Position numbers and translations under genes: made by a program. This document shows positions 1 through 6,242 of a stretch of 7,675 nucleotides of DNA, piece after piece; the first letter of the stretch is position 1; each line of letters opens with the position of its first letter. Below the pieces are notes generated by a model. The model saw only the letters and a program-made list of their open reading frames with translations. It was not told the DNA's origin and ran no database searches. This DNA comes from Blastocatellia bacterium (GTDB taxonomy: Bacteria; Acidobacteriota; Blastocatellia; Pyrinomonadales; Pyrinomonadaceae), in assembly GCA_003487805.1 (NCBI GenBank), contig DNNE01000162.1:1-7675 (forward strand), read 5' to 3'.

Positions 1-45
1 CTTGAGAACAGACATACCACCTTGAGTGAGTCAACTATATGATTA

Positions 46-61
46 CCCTTACGGTCGGGCT
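46..61 (-). repeat. Fragment resembling the stem of the REP-like element found after purC
   Basis: Read on the minus strand, this 16-mer is AGCCCGACCGTAAGGG. It differs at one base from AGCCCGACCGTTAGGG at 6138-6153, inside the left REP-like element after purC. The TGTCAGAA head and the closing half of the stem are not preserved here, so it may be a decayed copy or a related repeat. The rest of 1-152 holds a candidate promoter and a 5-bp inverted pair (GGCTA 58-62, TAGCC 89-93), and no gene. Confidence 0.3.
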
Positions 62-114
62 ATTGCCCCCACGTTAGCGCCACAGGCTTAGCCACTATTG
101 GATAGCGCACACGC

Positions 115-143
115 TTGCGTATCTCAAAAGCCGTCCCTATGAT
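115..143 (+). promoter_or_regulatory. Possible sigma-70-type promoter of polA
   Basis: TTGCGT at 115-120 and TATGAT at 138-143 are separated by exactly 17 bp. Transcription would begin near 150, almost at the ATG at 153, giving a leaderless or nearly leaderless mRNA. This fits the lack of a ribosome binding site. Found by eye against the general bacterial consensus, with no experimental support. Confidence 0.35.
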
Positions 144-152
144 CGACCCATA

Positions 153-2879
153 ATGCCGCAACCGAATTTCCCTGGCGGAAACGAACCGGCGGATCGTGTC
201 TTTCTCATCGACTCGATGTCGCACATCTTTCGCGCTTTCTTTGCGCCACTGGCAAATCGCGCGGCGCCGCTCATGAACTCCAAGGGTCAGGTGACGCAAG
301 CGGTTTACATCTTCACCAATATGCTGCGCAAGCTCTTGCAGGATGAGCAGCCAAAATATATCGCCGCAATTTTTGAATCGAAGGAAAAGACTTTTCGCCA
401 CGAGACGTTCAGTGATTACAAAGCTAATCGGGCGCAGATGCCCGACGATCTAGCCGCGCAATTGCCTTACATCAAGCGACTATGCGATGCCTATAACATT
501 CCGATGATTAGCGTTTCGCGGTTTGAAGCCGACGACGTGATCGGCACGCTGGCGTTGCAGGCGGCGAACAAGGGATTGCAGGCGGTCATCGTTTCCAATG
601 ACAAAGACATGTGCCAACTGGTGCGCGATCCGCTGGTCGTTTGCATGCGTCAGAACTCGCAAGTCGTGAAACGCAAAGAGCCGGTGCCGCCAATCGAATG
701 GTGTGACGAAGCATGGGTCGCGAAAAAGTTTGGGGTGCCGGCGAACAAGCTCGTCGACCTGCTGGGTTTGATGGGAGATTCGATAGACAACATTCCCGGC
801 GCGCCCGGTGTTGGACCAAAGGGAGCAGTGCAGATCATCCAGGATTACGGATCGATCGACAACGCGCTTGAGCATTGGGAGGAGATCAAGAACAAACGTT
901 ATCGCGAATCGCTGCGCGACAACGCAGAGCTGATTCGCAAGTCGCGCGAGTTGGCCGAAATCAAGACCGACATTGAGATCGAGCTGGACCTCGATCAATT
1001 GCTGGCGCGTCCGCCAGATCGCGCCGCCGCTTACGAGTTATTTCGCGAACTCGAGTTTACGAATCTCACGAACGAATTTGCCGACGCGAAAGCGACAGTC
1101 AGCGCGACTGAGCGTCATTATTCGATTGTTAAGAACAAGCGAGAGCTCGATAGTCTGATCGAAAAGCTCTGGCAAGCCGAAAACGTCGGGGTAGCGCTAT
1201 CGAATTCCTTACCGCCGGGTGCGGGCCAACAACAGAGTCCGCGCGATGAACATGGCGCGCGCGGCATTGCCTTTTCAACAAAGGCCGGTGAGTCAGCATT
1301 CGTCGATCTGGAAAATTTCGCGGAAGGCCCGGACACCGCGCTCGCTGCTTTGAAAGAGCTGCTGACGAACGGACTCGCGGAAAAATCCGTGCACGATTTG
1401 AAGCGAGCCACAGCCTTGTTAGCCCCCTTCGGCATCGAGTTGGCCGGCGTCAATGACGACACGCTGATCGCGGCCTATGTTCTCGATCCGTCGCGCAGCA
1501 AATATGAACTGAACGATTTGGCGCGCGAGCTTGGCGGCGTTGAGGGCGGCGGCCCGGCTTACGATGGCTGGAATGAAGCCGCGTGGCAAACTGCGGAGGT
1601 CGCTGACCTTACGGCGCAGGTTGCTCCGGTGCTGCGTGAGCACATTCATGAAAAAGATCTCGACAACATCTACAGCGAAATCGAATTGCCCCTGGCGCCT
1701 TTGCTCTATCGCATGGAGCGCGCCGGTATTCGCGTCGACTGTGAAGTGCTCTCCGACTTGTCGCGACATTTAGGTGCTGAGCTGGAAAAGCTGACCAGCA
1801 GAATATGCGAACTCGCCGGCCGCGAATTCAATATCAATTCGCCGAAACAGGTCGGCGAATGCTTTGAAGCGCTCAACATCATTTCCGGACGTAAGACTTC
1901 GACTGGTCGGGTGTCGACGAGTAAAGCGGTGCTGGAAGAGTTGGCGCTAACGCATGAGCTGCCGCGTCTGATCATCGAATATCGCGAGTTGGAAAAACTG
2001 AAGAGCGTGTACACTGATGCGCTGCCGCATCAGGTCGCCGGCGACGGACGCATTCATGGTTCGCTCAATCAAACCGTGGCCGCGACCGGGCGTCTGTCTT
2101 CCAGCGATCCGAATTTGCAGAACATTCCGATTCGCACCGAGCTGGGCCGCCGAATTCGGCGCGCGTTCGTTGCTGAGCCCGGCAACAAACTGATCTCAGC
2201 GGACTATTCCCAGCTTGAGTTGCGTCTGCTGGCGCACATCACGCGCGATGAAGTAATGCTTGACGCCTTTCAAAAAGGCGATGACATTCATAATCGCACT
2301 GCGCGTCTGGTCTTCAACGCGAAAACCGATGAAGAGTTAAAAGAGGCGCGGCGCTTTTCGAAGATTGTGAACTTTGCGATCGCTTACGCGATTGAGCCGT
2401 GGGGTTTGTCACAGCGCGTCGGCATCAGCCGGCAAGAAGCGCGCAAGGTGATCGACGATTATTATGCGACTTACAAAGGCGTGCGGCGTTACATGGAAGA
2501 GATTCCCGTGCTGGCACGGCAGCAGGGATATGTGCGATCGCTTTACGGAAGAATTCGGCCGCTCCAGGGCATCAACGATCGCAACGCGAACATTCGTAAG
2601 GCTGCGGAACGCGAAGCCATCAACATGCCGATCCAGGGGACTGCCAGCGACATCGTGAAGATCGCGATGCTGCATGCTGACGAAGCATTTCGTCGTGAAG
2701 GTTTTAATGCCAAACTGTTGATGCAGGTTCATGACGAATTGTTAGTCGAATGTGCGGCGGACGATGCAGAGCACGTCGCGAAGACCCTGAAGCGCGAAAT
2801 GGAAAATGCTGTCGAGCTGGATGTGCCGCTCATTGCTGAGACCGGAATCGGCGATAATTGGATGGACGCGAAACATTAG
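153..2879 (+). CDS. polA: DNA polymerase I (5'-3' nuclease plus polymerase; proofreading domain decayed)
   Basis: A 908-residue family A DNA polymerase, the cytoplasmic enzyme that removes RNA primers and fills gaps in replication and repair. Residues about 14-305 are the 5'-3' nuclease: metal ligands D20, EADD at 125-128, D150 and D152 in NDKD, D209 and D212 in MGDSIDN. E75 (FESK) stands where E. coli has D63. Residues about 325-500 match the 3'-5' exonuclease fold, but the E. coli catalytic D355/E357 (FDTET) align to VALSN, and D424 and D501 are also lost, so proofreading is probably absent, as in Taq and Bacillus. The polymerase domain (about 505-908) has R647, motif A DYSQLE with D684, O-helix R733, K737, F741 and Y745, and motif C HDE at 860-862. 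The ATG is the only usable start: the frame closes at TAG 75-77 with no ATG, GTG or TTG between, and the next ATG (codon 22) would remove D20. No Shine-Dalgarno sequence precedes it. Confidence 0.97.
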   Translation: MPQPNFPGGNEPADRVFLIDSMSHIFRAFFAPLANRAAPLMNSKGQVTQAVYIFTNMLRKLLQDEQPKYIAAIFESKEKTFRHETFSDYKANRAQMPDDLAAQLPYIKRLCDAYNIPMISVSRFEADDVIGTLALQAANKGLQAVIVSNDKDMCQLVRDPLVVCMRQNSQVVKRKEPVPPIEWCDEAWVAKKFGVPANKLVDLLGLMGDSIDNIPGAPGVGPKGAVQIIQDYGSIDNALEHWEEIKNKRYRESLRDNAELIRKSRELAEIKTDIEIELDLDQLLARPPDRAAAYELFRELEFTNLTNEFADAKATVSATERHYSIVKNKRELDSLIEKLWQAENVGVALSNSLPPGAGQQQSPRDEHGARGIAFSTKAGESAFVDLENFAEGPDTALAALKELLTNGLAEKSVHDLKRATALLAPFGIELAGVNDDTLIAAYVLDPSRSKYELNDLARELGGVEGGGPAYDGWNEAAWQTAEVADLTAQVAPVLREHIHEKDLDNIYSEIELPLAPLLYRMERAGIRVDCEVLSDLSRHLGAELEKLTSRICELAGREFNINSPKQVGECFEALNIISGRKTSTGRVSTSKAVLEELALTHELPRLIIEYRELEKLKSVYTDALPHQVAGDGRIHGSLNQTVAATGRLSSSDPNLQNIPIRTELGRRIRRAFVAEPGNKLISADYSQLELRLLAHITRDEVMLDAFQKGDDIHNRTARLVFNAKTDEELKEARRFSKIVNFAIAYAIEPWGLSQRVGISRQEARKVIDDYYATYKGVRRYMEEIPVLARQQGYVRSLYGRIRPLQGINDRNANIRKAAEREAINMPIQGTASDIVKIAMLHADEAFRREGFNAKLLMQVHDELLVECAADDAEHVAKTLKREMENAVELDVPLIAETGIGDNWMDAKH

Positions 2880-2880
2880 T

Positions 2881-2967
2881 AGGCAGTAAGCAGTAAGCAG
2901 TAAGCAGTGGGGCAGTGAGCAGTAAGCAGTAGGGCAGTGAGCAGTAAGCAGTAGGGCAGTGGGCAGT
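2881..2967. repeat. Tandem heptamer array, unit NNGCAGT (12 units)
   Basis: Twelve consecutive units, all ending in GCAGT, begin one base after the polA stop codon. Nine are 7 bp (AAGCAGT, GAGCAGT, AGGCAGT or GGGCAGT) and three are 8 bp with an extra G (GGGGCAGT once, AGGGCAGT twice). A 22-bp higher-order unit (8+7+7) is present twice at 2909-2930 and 2931-2952, differing at one base. No ORF of note runs through it. Such arrays are liable to slippage and may vary between strains. No function is evident. Confidence 0.9.
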
Positions 2968-2986
2968 AGGGAGGCTTCGACCCTAA

Positions 2987-3028
2987 CAATTTTCAATTTT
3001 CACTTTGCAATTTTCAGTTCTCAATTGT
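2987..3028. repeat. Second tandem heptamer array, unit CAATTTT (6 units)
   Basis: Six contiguous 7-mers in strict phase: CAATTTT, CAATTTT, CACTTTG, CAATTTT, CAGTTCT, CAATTGT. Three units are identical and the others differ at one to three positions. It lies 19 bp after the GCAGT array and 30 bp before the kinase start, so it fills the AT-rich upstream region of that gene and overlaps a possible promoter. Confidence 0.75.
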
Positions 3029-3052
3029 TTTCATTAGCGCGCCTGGTAAATT
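3025..3052 (+). promoter_or_regulatory. Weak candidate promoter of the sensor kinase
   Basis: TTGTTT at 3025-3030 and TAAATT at 3047-3052 are spaced by 16 bp. The -10-like box ends 6 bp before the ATG, which would give a leaderless transcript. The matches to consensus are partial and the region is AT-rich, so chance is a serious alternative. Confidence 0.22.
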
Positions 3053-3058
3053 TAGTAA

Positions 3059-4864
3059 ATGTCCGCTAACCAAAAGCCTCAATCTCCCGAAGGACAGGTC
3101 GTCTATCGCCGGGTCATGCCTGACGATCAGGCCGGCGCGCGGCGAGAGGCGCGCATCGATCCCGCTCTAGTGCCGTTGGTCGTGGGGTTCGCAGTCTTGC
3201 TGCTGCTGATATTGCTGATTGGAAATCTCAGTGTTCGACGTTTGGAAGAAACGAGCCGCAACTCTCTGGGGCTCGAGCAATCGTATGCCGCGCGCGCCTC
3301 GCTGCTGTTGCAGTTCCGCGTGGCGCTGACCCAGCTCGATATCGAGGCGCGAAATCGCATGCAAGCCGACGCGCGGCATGAGTTGCGCCCGCCCTTTGAT
3401 TTGCGGCTCGATACTACGCGCGGCAAAGTTTCAGATCTGCTTCCATTGCTTGATCATCCGCCGCTTTCTGATCTTCCGAAATGGAAGAAGTTTCACACCG
3501 ATCTCATCGCCTATTTAGACATCACGCGCGATCGCAATCGCTATGCTCAGGAAGGCTTCGGTAGTTTTCGCGAGGTTGATAGTGACTTGAACAATTTAAT
3601 CGAGGAGTCGCGGAGCGAGGAACTCCAGATCTTTCGTCAAGCTGAAGCGATGCAACTCGACGCGACTAGATCGATCCGCATTTGGAACACTGTCGCGCTC
3701 GTAATGGGATTGATAATCGCGATTGGAGCAATATGGGAAGTACAGCGCCGTTTTGGCCAGATTAAACGTAGTACCGAAGCCGCCCGACGCGAGCGCGAAT
3801 TCAACAGCCAACTGCTTGAGGGGATGGTCAGCGCGCTCGCCGCGATTGATCGCCACGATCGAATTCGCAGCGCTAACACCGCATTCTTGCGCATCTTCCC
3901 TCACGCCACTATCGGCTCTTCAATTCACGACGAAATTGCCACGCGTGAAGGCGTGCTGTTGCTGGAGGCGGCCACCGCGTCGCACGTTGAAAAGGCCACT
4001 TATCGGGGCCGCTGGACGCTCCAGCATGAAGATGCGCCCGCCGCCTTCGATGTCTACTCGTCGCCGCTGGAAATTGATGGAGAGCACGGACAGATTCTGA
4101 CGCTGGTCGATGTGACTGAGGCGACGAAAGCCGAGGTTGCCTTGCGACGCAGCGAGTCTTTGGCGGCGGTCGGTTCGGCAGCAGCGCAACTCGCGCACGA
4201 AATTAAGAATCCCCTTGGGAGTATTCGGCTCGGCGTAGAGATGCTGCGTCAATACACGAACAACGAGGAAGCCGAAAAGACGATCTCGCTGGTTGAGCGC
4301 GGAATTCATCATCTGAACAAGCTGGTGGTGGATGTTACGCAATTCTCGCGACATCGCCAGCTTGAATTGTCAGACACCGACTTGCATGAAGTGATCAACT
4401 CCAGTGTCGAGCTGGTGATGGATCGGGTCCATGAGAAGGAAACCCCAATTAAGATCGGCTTCAACGCCCACCAGATTCGCGGCCATTGGGACGCGGAGCA
4501 ATTGCGCGAAGTATTTGTGAATTTGCTGGCTAATGCGATCGATGCCAGTCCCGCGAAGTCACCGGTGGGAATCTCAACGGAATTAATTGAGGCGAACAGC
4601 GCGCCTCGGAACTATGCTGCCGGCCGGCGAGATGGCGAGGCGCGCGCGCGAATAATCATTACCGATGAAGGTTCGGGAATCGATCAAAAGACCCAGGCGC
4701 GTCTGTTCGAACCATTCTTTACTACTAAGAAGCGCGGCACGGGATTGGGCTTGTCGATCGTTCGCCAGATCATCGATCTGCACGGCGGAACGATCGAAGT
4801 CGAAAGCGAAGCCGGGAAGGGAACGACGTTTCGGATTGAGTTGCCGCTGAATTCGACGCCTTGA
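3059..4864 (+). CDS. Membrane-bound PAS sensor histidine kinase
   Basis: A 601-residue sensor kinase that should autophosphorylate on histidine and pass the phosphate to a response regulator. After a basic cytoplasmic N-terminus, residues about 37-57 form a first membrane helix. Residues about 58-205 are an extracytoplasmic, apparently all-helical sensor region without recognisable motifs. Residues about 208-228 form a second membrane helix. A charged linker leads to a PAS-like domain (about 250-355). The HisKA dimerisation domain carries H380 in QLAHEIKNPLGS. The ATPase domain shows the N box (N488, N492), G1 DEGSG 536-540, F box EPFFTT 551-556 and G2 GTGLGL 560-565. All catalytic motifs are intact. 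The ATG directly abuts an in-frame TAA (3056-3058), so no longer start exists, and no ribosome binding site is visible. No response regulator is adjacent on this strand, so partner and signal are unknown. Confidence 0.93.
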   Translation: MSANQKPQSPEGQVVYRRVMPDDQAGARREARIDPALVPLVVGFAVLLLLILLIGNLSVRRLEETSRNSLGLEQSYAARASLLLQFRVALTQLDIEARNRMQADARHELRPPFDLRLDTTRGKVSDLLPLLDHPPLSDLPKWKKFHTDLIAYLDITRDRNRYAQEGFGSFREVDSDLNNLIEESRSEELQIFRQAEAMQLDATRSIRIWNTVALVMGLIIAIGAIWEVQRRFGQIKRSTEAARREREFNSQLLEGMVSALAAIDRHDRIRSANTAFLRIFPHATIGSSIHDEIATREGVLLLEAATASHVEKATYRGRWTLQHEDAPAAFDVYSSPLEIDGEHGQILTLVDVTEATKAEVALRRSESLAAVGSAAAQLAHEIKNPLGSIRLGVEMLRQYTNNEEAEKTISLVERGIHHLNKLVVDVTQFSRHRQLELSDTDLHEVINSSVELVMDRVHEKETPIKIGFNAHQIRGHWDAEQLREVFVNLLANAIDASPAKSPVGISTELIEANSAPRNYAAGRRDGEARARIIITDEGSGIDQKTQARLFEPFFTTKKRGTGLGLSIVRQIIDLHGGTIEVESEAGKGTTFRIELPLNSTP

Positions 4865-4904
4865 GCATACTTGCCTGTATTCATTCTTTAACTAAGACGA
4901 AAAA

Positions 4905-4982
4905 CACGATCCACTAAGTCACACGAAACCGCACTAACCAAATTCGTGTTTCGTGACGCTTCGTGTGATTTCGTGGATCGTG
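4905..4982. repeat. 78-bp imperfect palindrome downstream of the kinase gene
   Basis: Arms 4905-4927 and 4960-4982 pair at 21 of 23 positions. The outer 10 bp (CACGATCCAC with GTGGATCGTG) and the inner 9 bp (TCACACGAA with TTCGTGTGA) are perfect. The 32-bp centre and right arm contain four TTCGTG units at 4943, 4950, 4960 and 4970. It starts 40 bp after the kinase stop codon. No T-run follows, so it is not a classical intrinsic terminator, though the transcript could fold into a long hairpin. It may be a copy of a dispersed repeat. Confidence 0.8.
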
Positions 4983-5074
4983 CGGTGCCGCGGAAAACTT
5001 TCTCGCCGCGCTTAGTAAATATCTCTCGCAGTAACAGCTAATTGCCGACCTGCAAATTCAGTTCTTTTTATTGA

Positions 5075-5100
5075 TCGACGAACGCGTTGTATTTCGTCGA
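5075..5100. promoter_or_regulatory. Perfect 8-bp inverted repeat upstream of purC
   Basis: TCGACGAA at 5075-5082 and TTCGTCGA at 5093-5100 are separated by 10 bp. They lie 30 bp upstream of the TTGACA of the candidate purC promoter. The geometry would suit a dimeric regulator or a small hairpin. It matches no operator I can name, so a regulatory role is only a suggestion. Confidence 0.35.
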
Positions 5101-5129
5101 CCGCGATCGGTTTTATTTCGTGCAGATTC

Positions 5130-5158
5130 TTGACAGCGCGCGCGCGAATGAGCAAGAT
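5130..5158 (+). promoter_or_regulatory. Candidate purC promoter
   Basis: A perfect -35 hexamer TTGACA at 5130-5135 is followed after 17 bp by CAAGAT at 5153-5158, a weak -10 (3 of 6). The spacer begins with an alternating GC tract (5136-5146). Transcription would start near 5165, leaving a leader of about 64 nt that contains the REP-like hairpin at 5178-5205. The weak -10 keeps confidence modest. Confidence 0.35.
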
Positions 5159-5177
5159 GCAGCTTCACAAAAAATGA

Positions 5178-5205
5178 TGTCAGAACCACCTGCGGTAGCG
5201 GGTGG
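5178..5205 (+). repeat. REP-like element copy 1, in the purC leader
   Basis: The head TGTCAGAA (5178-5185) is followed by a hairpin with CCACCTGC (5186-5193), loop GGTA and GCGGGTGG (5198-5205), giving eight stem pairs including one G-T. The head and the 8-bp-stem/4-nt-loop geometry match the two elements after purC, although the stem sequence differs. It ends 23 bp before the purC ATG and could influence translation or mRNA decay. The size resembles REP sequences mobilised by RAYT (REP-associated tyrosine) transposases; no such gene lies in the window. Confidence 0.7.
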
Positions 5206-5228
5206 ACCATGCAAAAAGAGACGCGCTC

Positions 5229-6128
5229 ATGACCTCGGTTGCTCCTGTTTTAGAAACTACTTTTACGGACCTCAATCTTTTACGCCGCGGCAAAGTTCGA
5301 GACGTTTATGAAGTCGATCAGGAGCGACTTTTGATCGTGGCCACCGATCGCATCTCGGCATTCGACAGCGTTTCTCCGACGCCGATCGAACGCAAAGGTG
5401 AAGTGTTGACGGCGCTGTCGCGCTTTTGGTTCGCGAAGCTCGGGCACATCGTGCCGCATCATTTGATCACGACTGAGATTGAGGAAATGCCTGACGCGGT
5501 GCGCGCGCACGCCGACGAGTTGCGCGGCCGATCAATGCTCGTCAAGCGCACCACGGTTTTTCCCGTTGAATGCGTCGTGCGCGGCTATCTTTCGGGCTCA
5601 GGTTGGAAGGATTATCAGCGCACGGGGGAAGTTTGCGGGCACAAATTGCCTGCCGGCCTGCGCGATTCGGAAAAGTTAGCAGAATCAATTTTCACCCCGG
5701 CAACAAAGGCCGAAACCGGCCATGACGAAAACATCAGCGAAGAGCAAATGGCCGAAATCGTTGGTCGCGACGTAACGGAATCGCTGCGCGAGGCCTCTCT
5801 TCGACTGTATCAGGAAGCCAGTGACTACGCTCGCGGCCGCGGCATTATCATCGCCGACACAAAATTCGAATTCGGCCGCGATCGGGAAGGCCAGATGATT
5901 TTGATCGATGAAGTATTAACGCCCGATTCATCGCGTTTCTGGCCTGTCGATAGTTACGAAGTCGGCAAATCACAAGCTTCGTTCGACAAGCAGTACGTGC
6001 GCGATTATCTCGAGAGTGTCAAATGGAATAAGCAGCCGCCAGCCCCGGAGTTGCCGGCTGAAATCGCCAGAGCGACTACGGCTCGCTATCTTGAAGCTTA
6101 TGAATTGCTGGTCGGTGAGCCGTTGTAG
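5229..6128 (+). CDS. purC: Phosphoribosylaminoimidazole-succinocarboxamide synthase (SAICAR synthase)
   Basis: A 299-residue cytosolic enzyme of de novo purine synthesis that joins CAIR and L-aspartate using ATP to form SAICAR. It belongs to the longer, roughly 300-residue form of the family, also seen in yeast Ade1. Visible landmarks: RRGKVRDVYEV near 19-29 in the ATP-binding N-lobe, TDRISAFDSV at 39-48, the signature FPVECVVRGYLSGSGWKDY at 111-129 (S122 where A or T is usual), TPATKAETGHDENIS at 156-170, IIADTKFEFG at 207-216 and LIDEVLTPDSSRFWP at 225-239. I chose ATG 5229, preceded by a weak AAAGAGA purine stretch about 7 nt upstream. An in-frame GTG at 5202 would add nine residues but lies within the REP-like hairpin, so it is unlikely. 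The gene is flanked by REP-like elements on both sides. No other pur gene is in the window. Confidence 0.95.
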   Translation: MTSVAPVLETTFTDLNLLRRGKVRDVYEVDQERLLIVATDRISAFDSVSPTPIERKGEVLTALSRFWFAKLGHIVPHHLITTEIEEMPDAVRAHADELRGRSMLVKRTTVFPVECVVRGYLSGSGWKDYQRTGEVCGHKLPAGLRDSEKLAESIFTPATKAETGHDENISEEQMAEIVGRDVTESLREASLRLYQEASDYARGRGIIIADTKFEFGRDREGQMILIDEVLTPDSSRFWPVDSYEVGKSQASFDKQYVRDYLESVKWNKQPPAPELPAEIARATTARYLEAYELLVGEPL

Positions 6129-6130
6129 TT

Positions 6131-6158
6131 TGTCAGAAGCCCGACCGTTAGGGAGGGC
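6131..6158 (+). repeat. REP-like element copy 2 (left half of the inverted pair)
   Basis: The head TGTCAGAA (6131-6138) is followed by GCCCGACC, loop GTTA and GGGAGGGC. The stem has six Watson-Crick pairs and two central G-A mismatches. It begins two bases after the purC stop codon. With copy 3 it forms an 89-bp inverted unit whose outer 13 bp (TGTCAGAAGCCCG) are a perfect inverted repeat. As RNA the unit could fold as two small hairpins or one long one, which could protect the purC 3' end or dampen read-through. Confidence 0.8.
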
Positions 6159-6191
6159 AAGACACACCGTTGTTGACTCGAAATGCAGGTT

Positions 6192-6219
6192 GCCCTTGCT
6201 GACGCGCGGGCTTCTGACA
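6192..6219 (-). repeat. REP-like element copy 3 (right half of the inverted pair)
   Basis: Read on the minus strand: head TGTCAGAA, then GCCCGCGC, loop GTCA, then GCAAGGGC, with six paired positions of eight and two central mismatches. Over 30 bp the arms of the inverted unit (6131-6160 and 6190-6219) match at 25 positions, with 29 bp between them. The element ends 23 bp before the start of the helix-turn-helix gene. Confidence 0.8.
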
Positions 6220-6226
6220 CAAAACG

Positions 6227-6232
6227 TAAGGA
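6227..6232 (+). promoter_or_regulatory. Ribosome binding site deciding the HTH gene start
   Basis: TAAGGA lies 10 nt upstream of ATG 6243 and outside the REP-like pair. It is the clearest Shine-Dalgarno sequence ahead of any start in this window. It favours 6243 over the in-frame ATG at 6183, which has only repeat-derived sequence upstream. Confidence 0.55.
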
Positions 6233-6242
6233 CAAACGACCG

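Noticed and set aside
480..998. A 172-codon minus-strand frame inside polA
   Set aside because: It is antisense to the conserved 5'-nuclease domain and has no family resemblance.
2881..2967. CRISPR array
   Set aside because: The units are 7-8 bp in direct tandem with no spacers, and no cas gene is present. It is a microsatellite-like array.
4865..5228. Purine-related riboswitch upstream of purC
   Set aside because: I could see only simple palindromes and the REP-like hairpin, with no multi-helix junction or known purine, PRPP or ZTP aptamer pattern.
5087..5311. A 74-codon plus-strand frame ahead of and overlapping purC
   Set aside because: It starts at TTG, spans the candidate promoter and the REP-like element, and overlaps the purC start in another frame. 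The repeat encodes the phrase SEPPAVAGG, with no domain or ribosome binding site.
6131..6219. Miniature transposon (MITE) with target duplication
   Set aside because: The inverted ends are clear, but I see no convincing flanking direct repeat, and each arm is itself a full hairpin unit like the single copy at 5178. Paired REP-like elements fit better.
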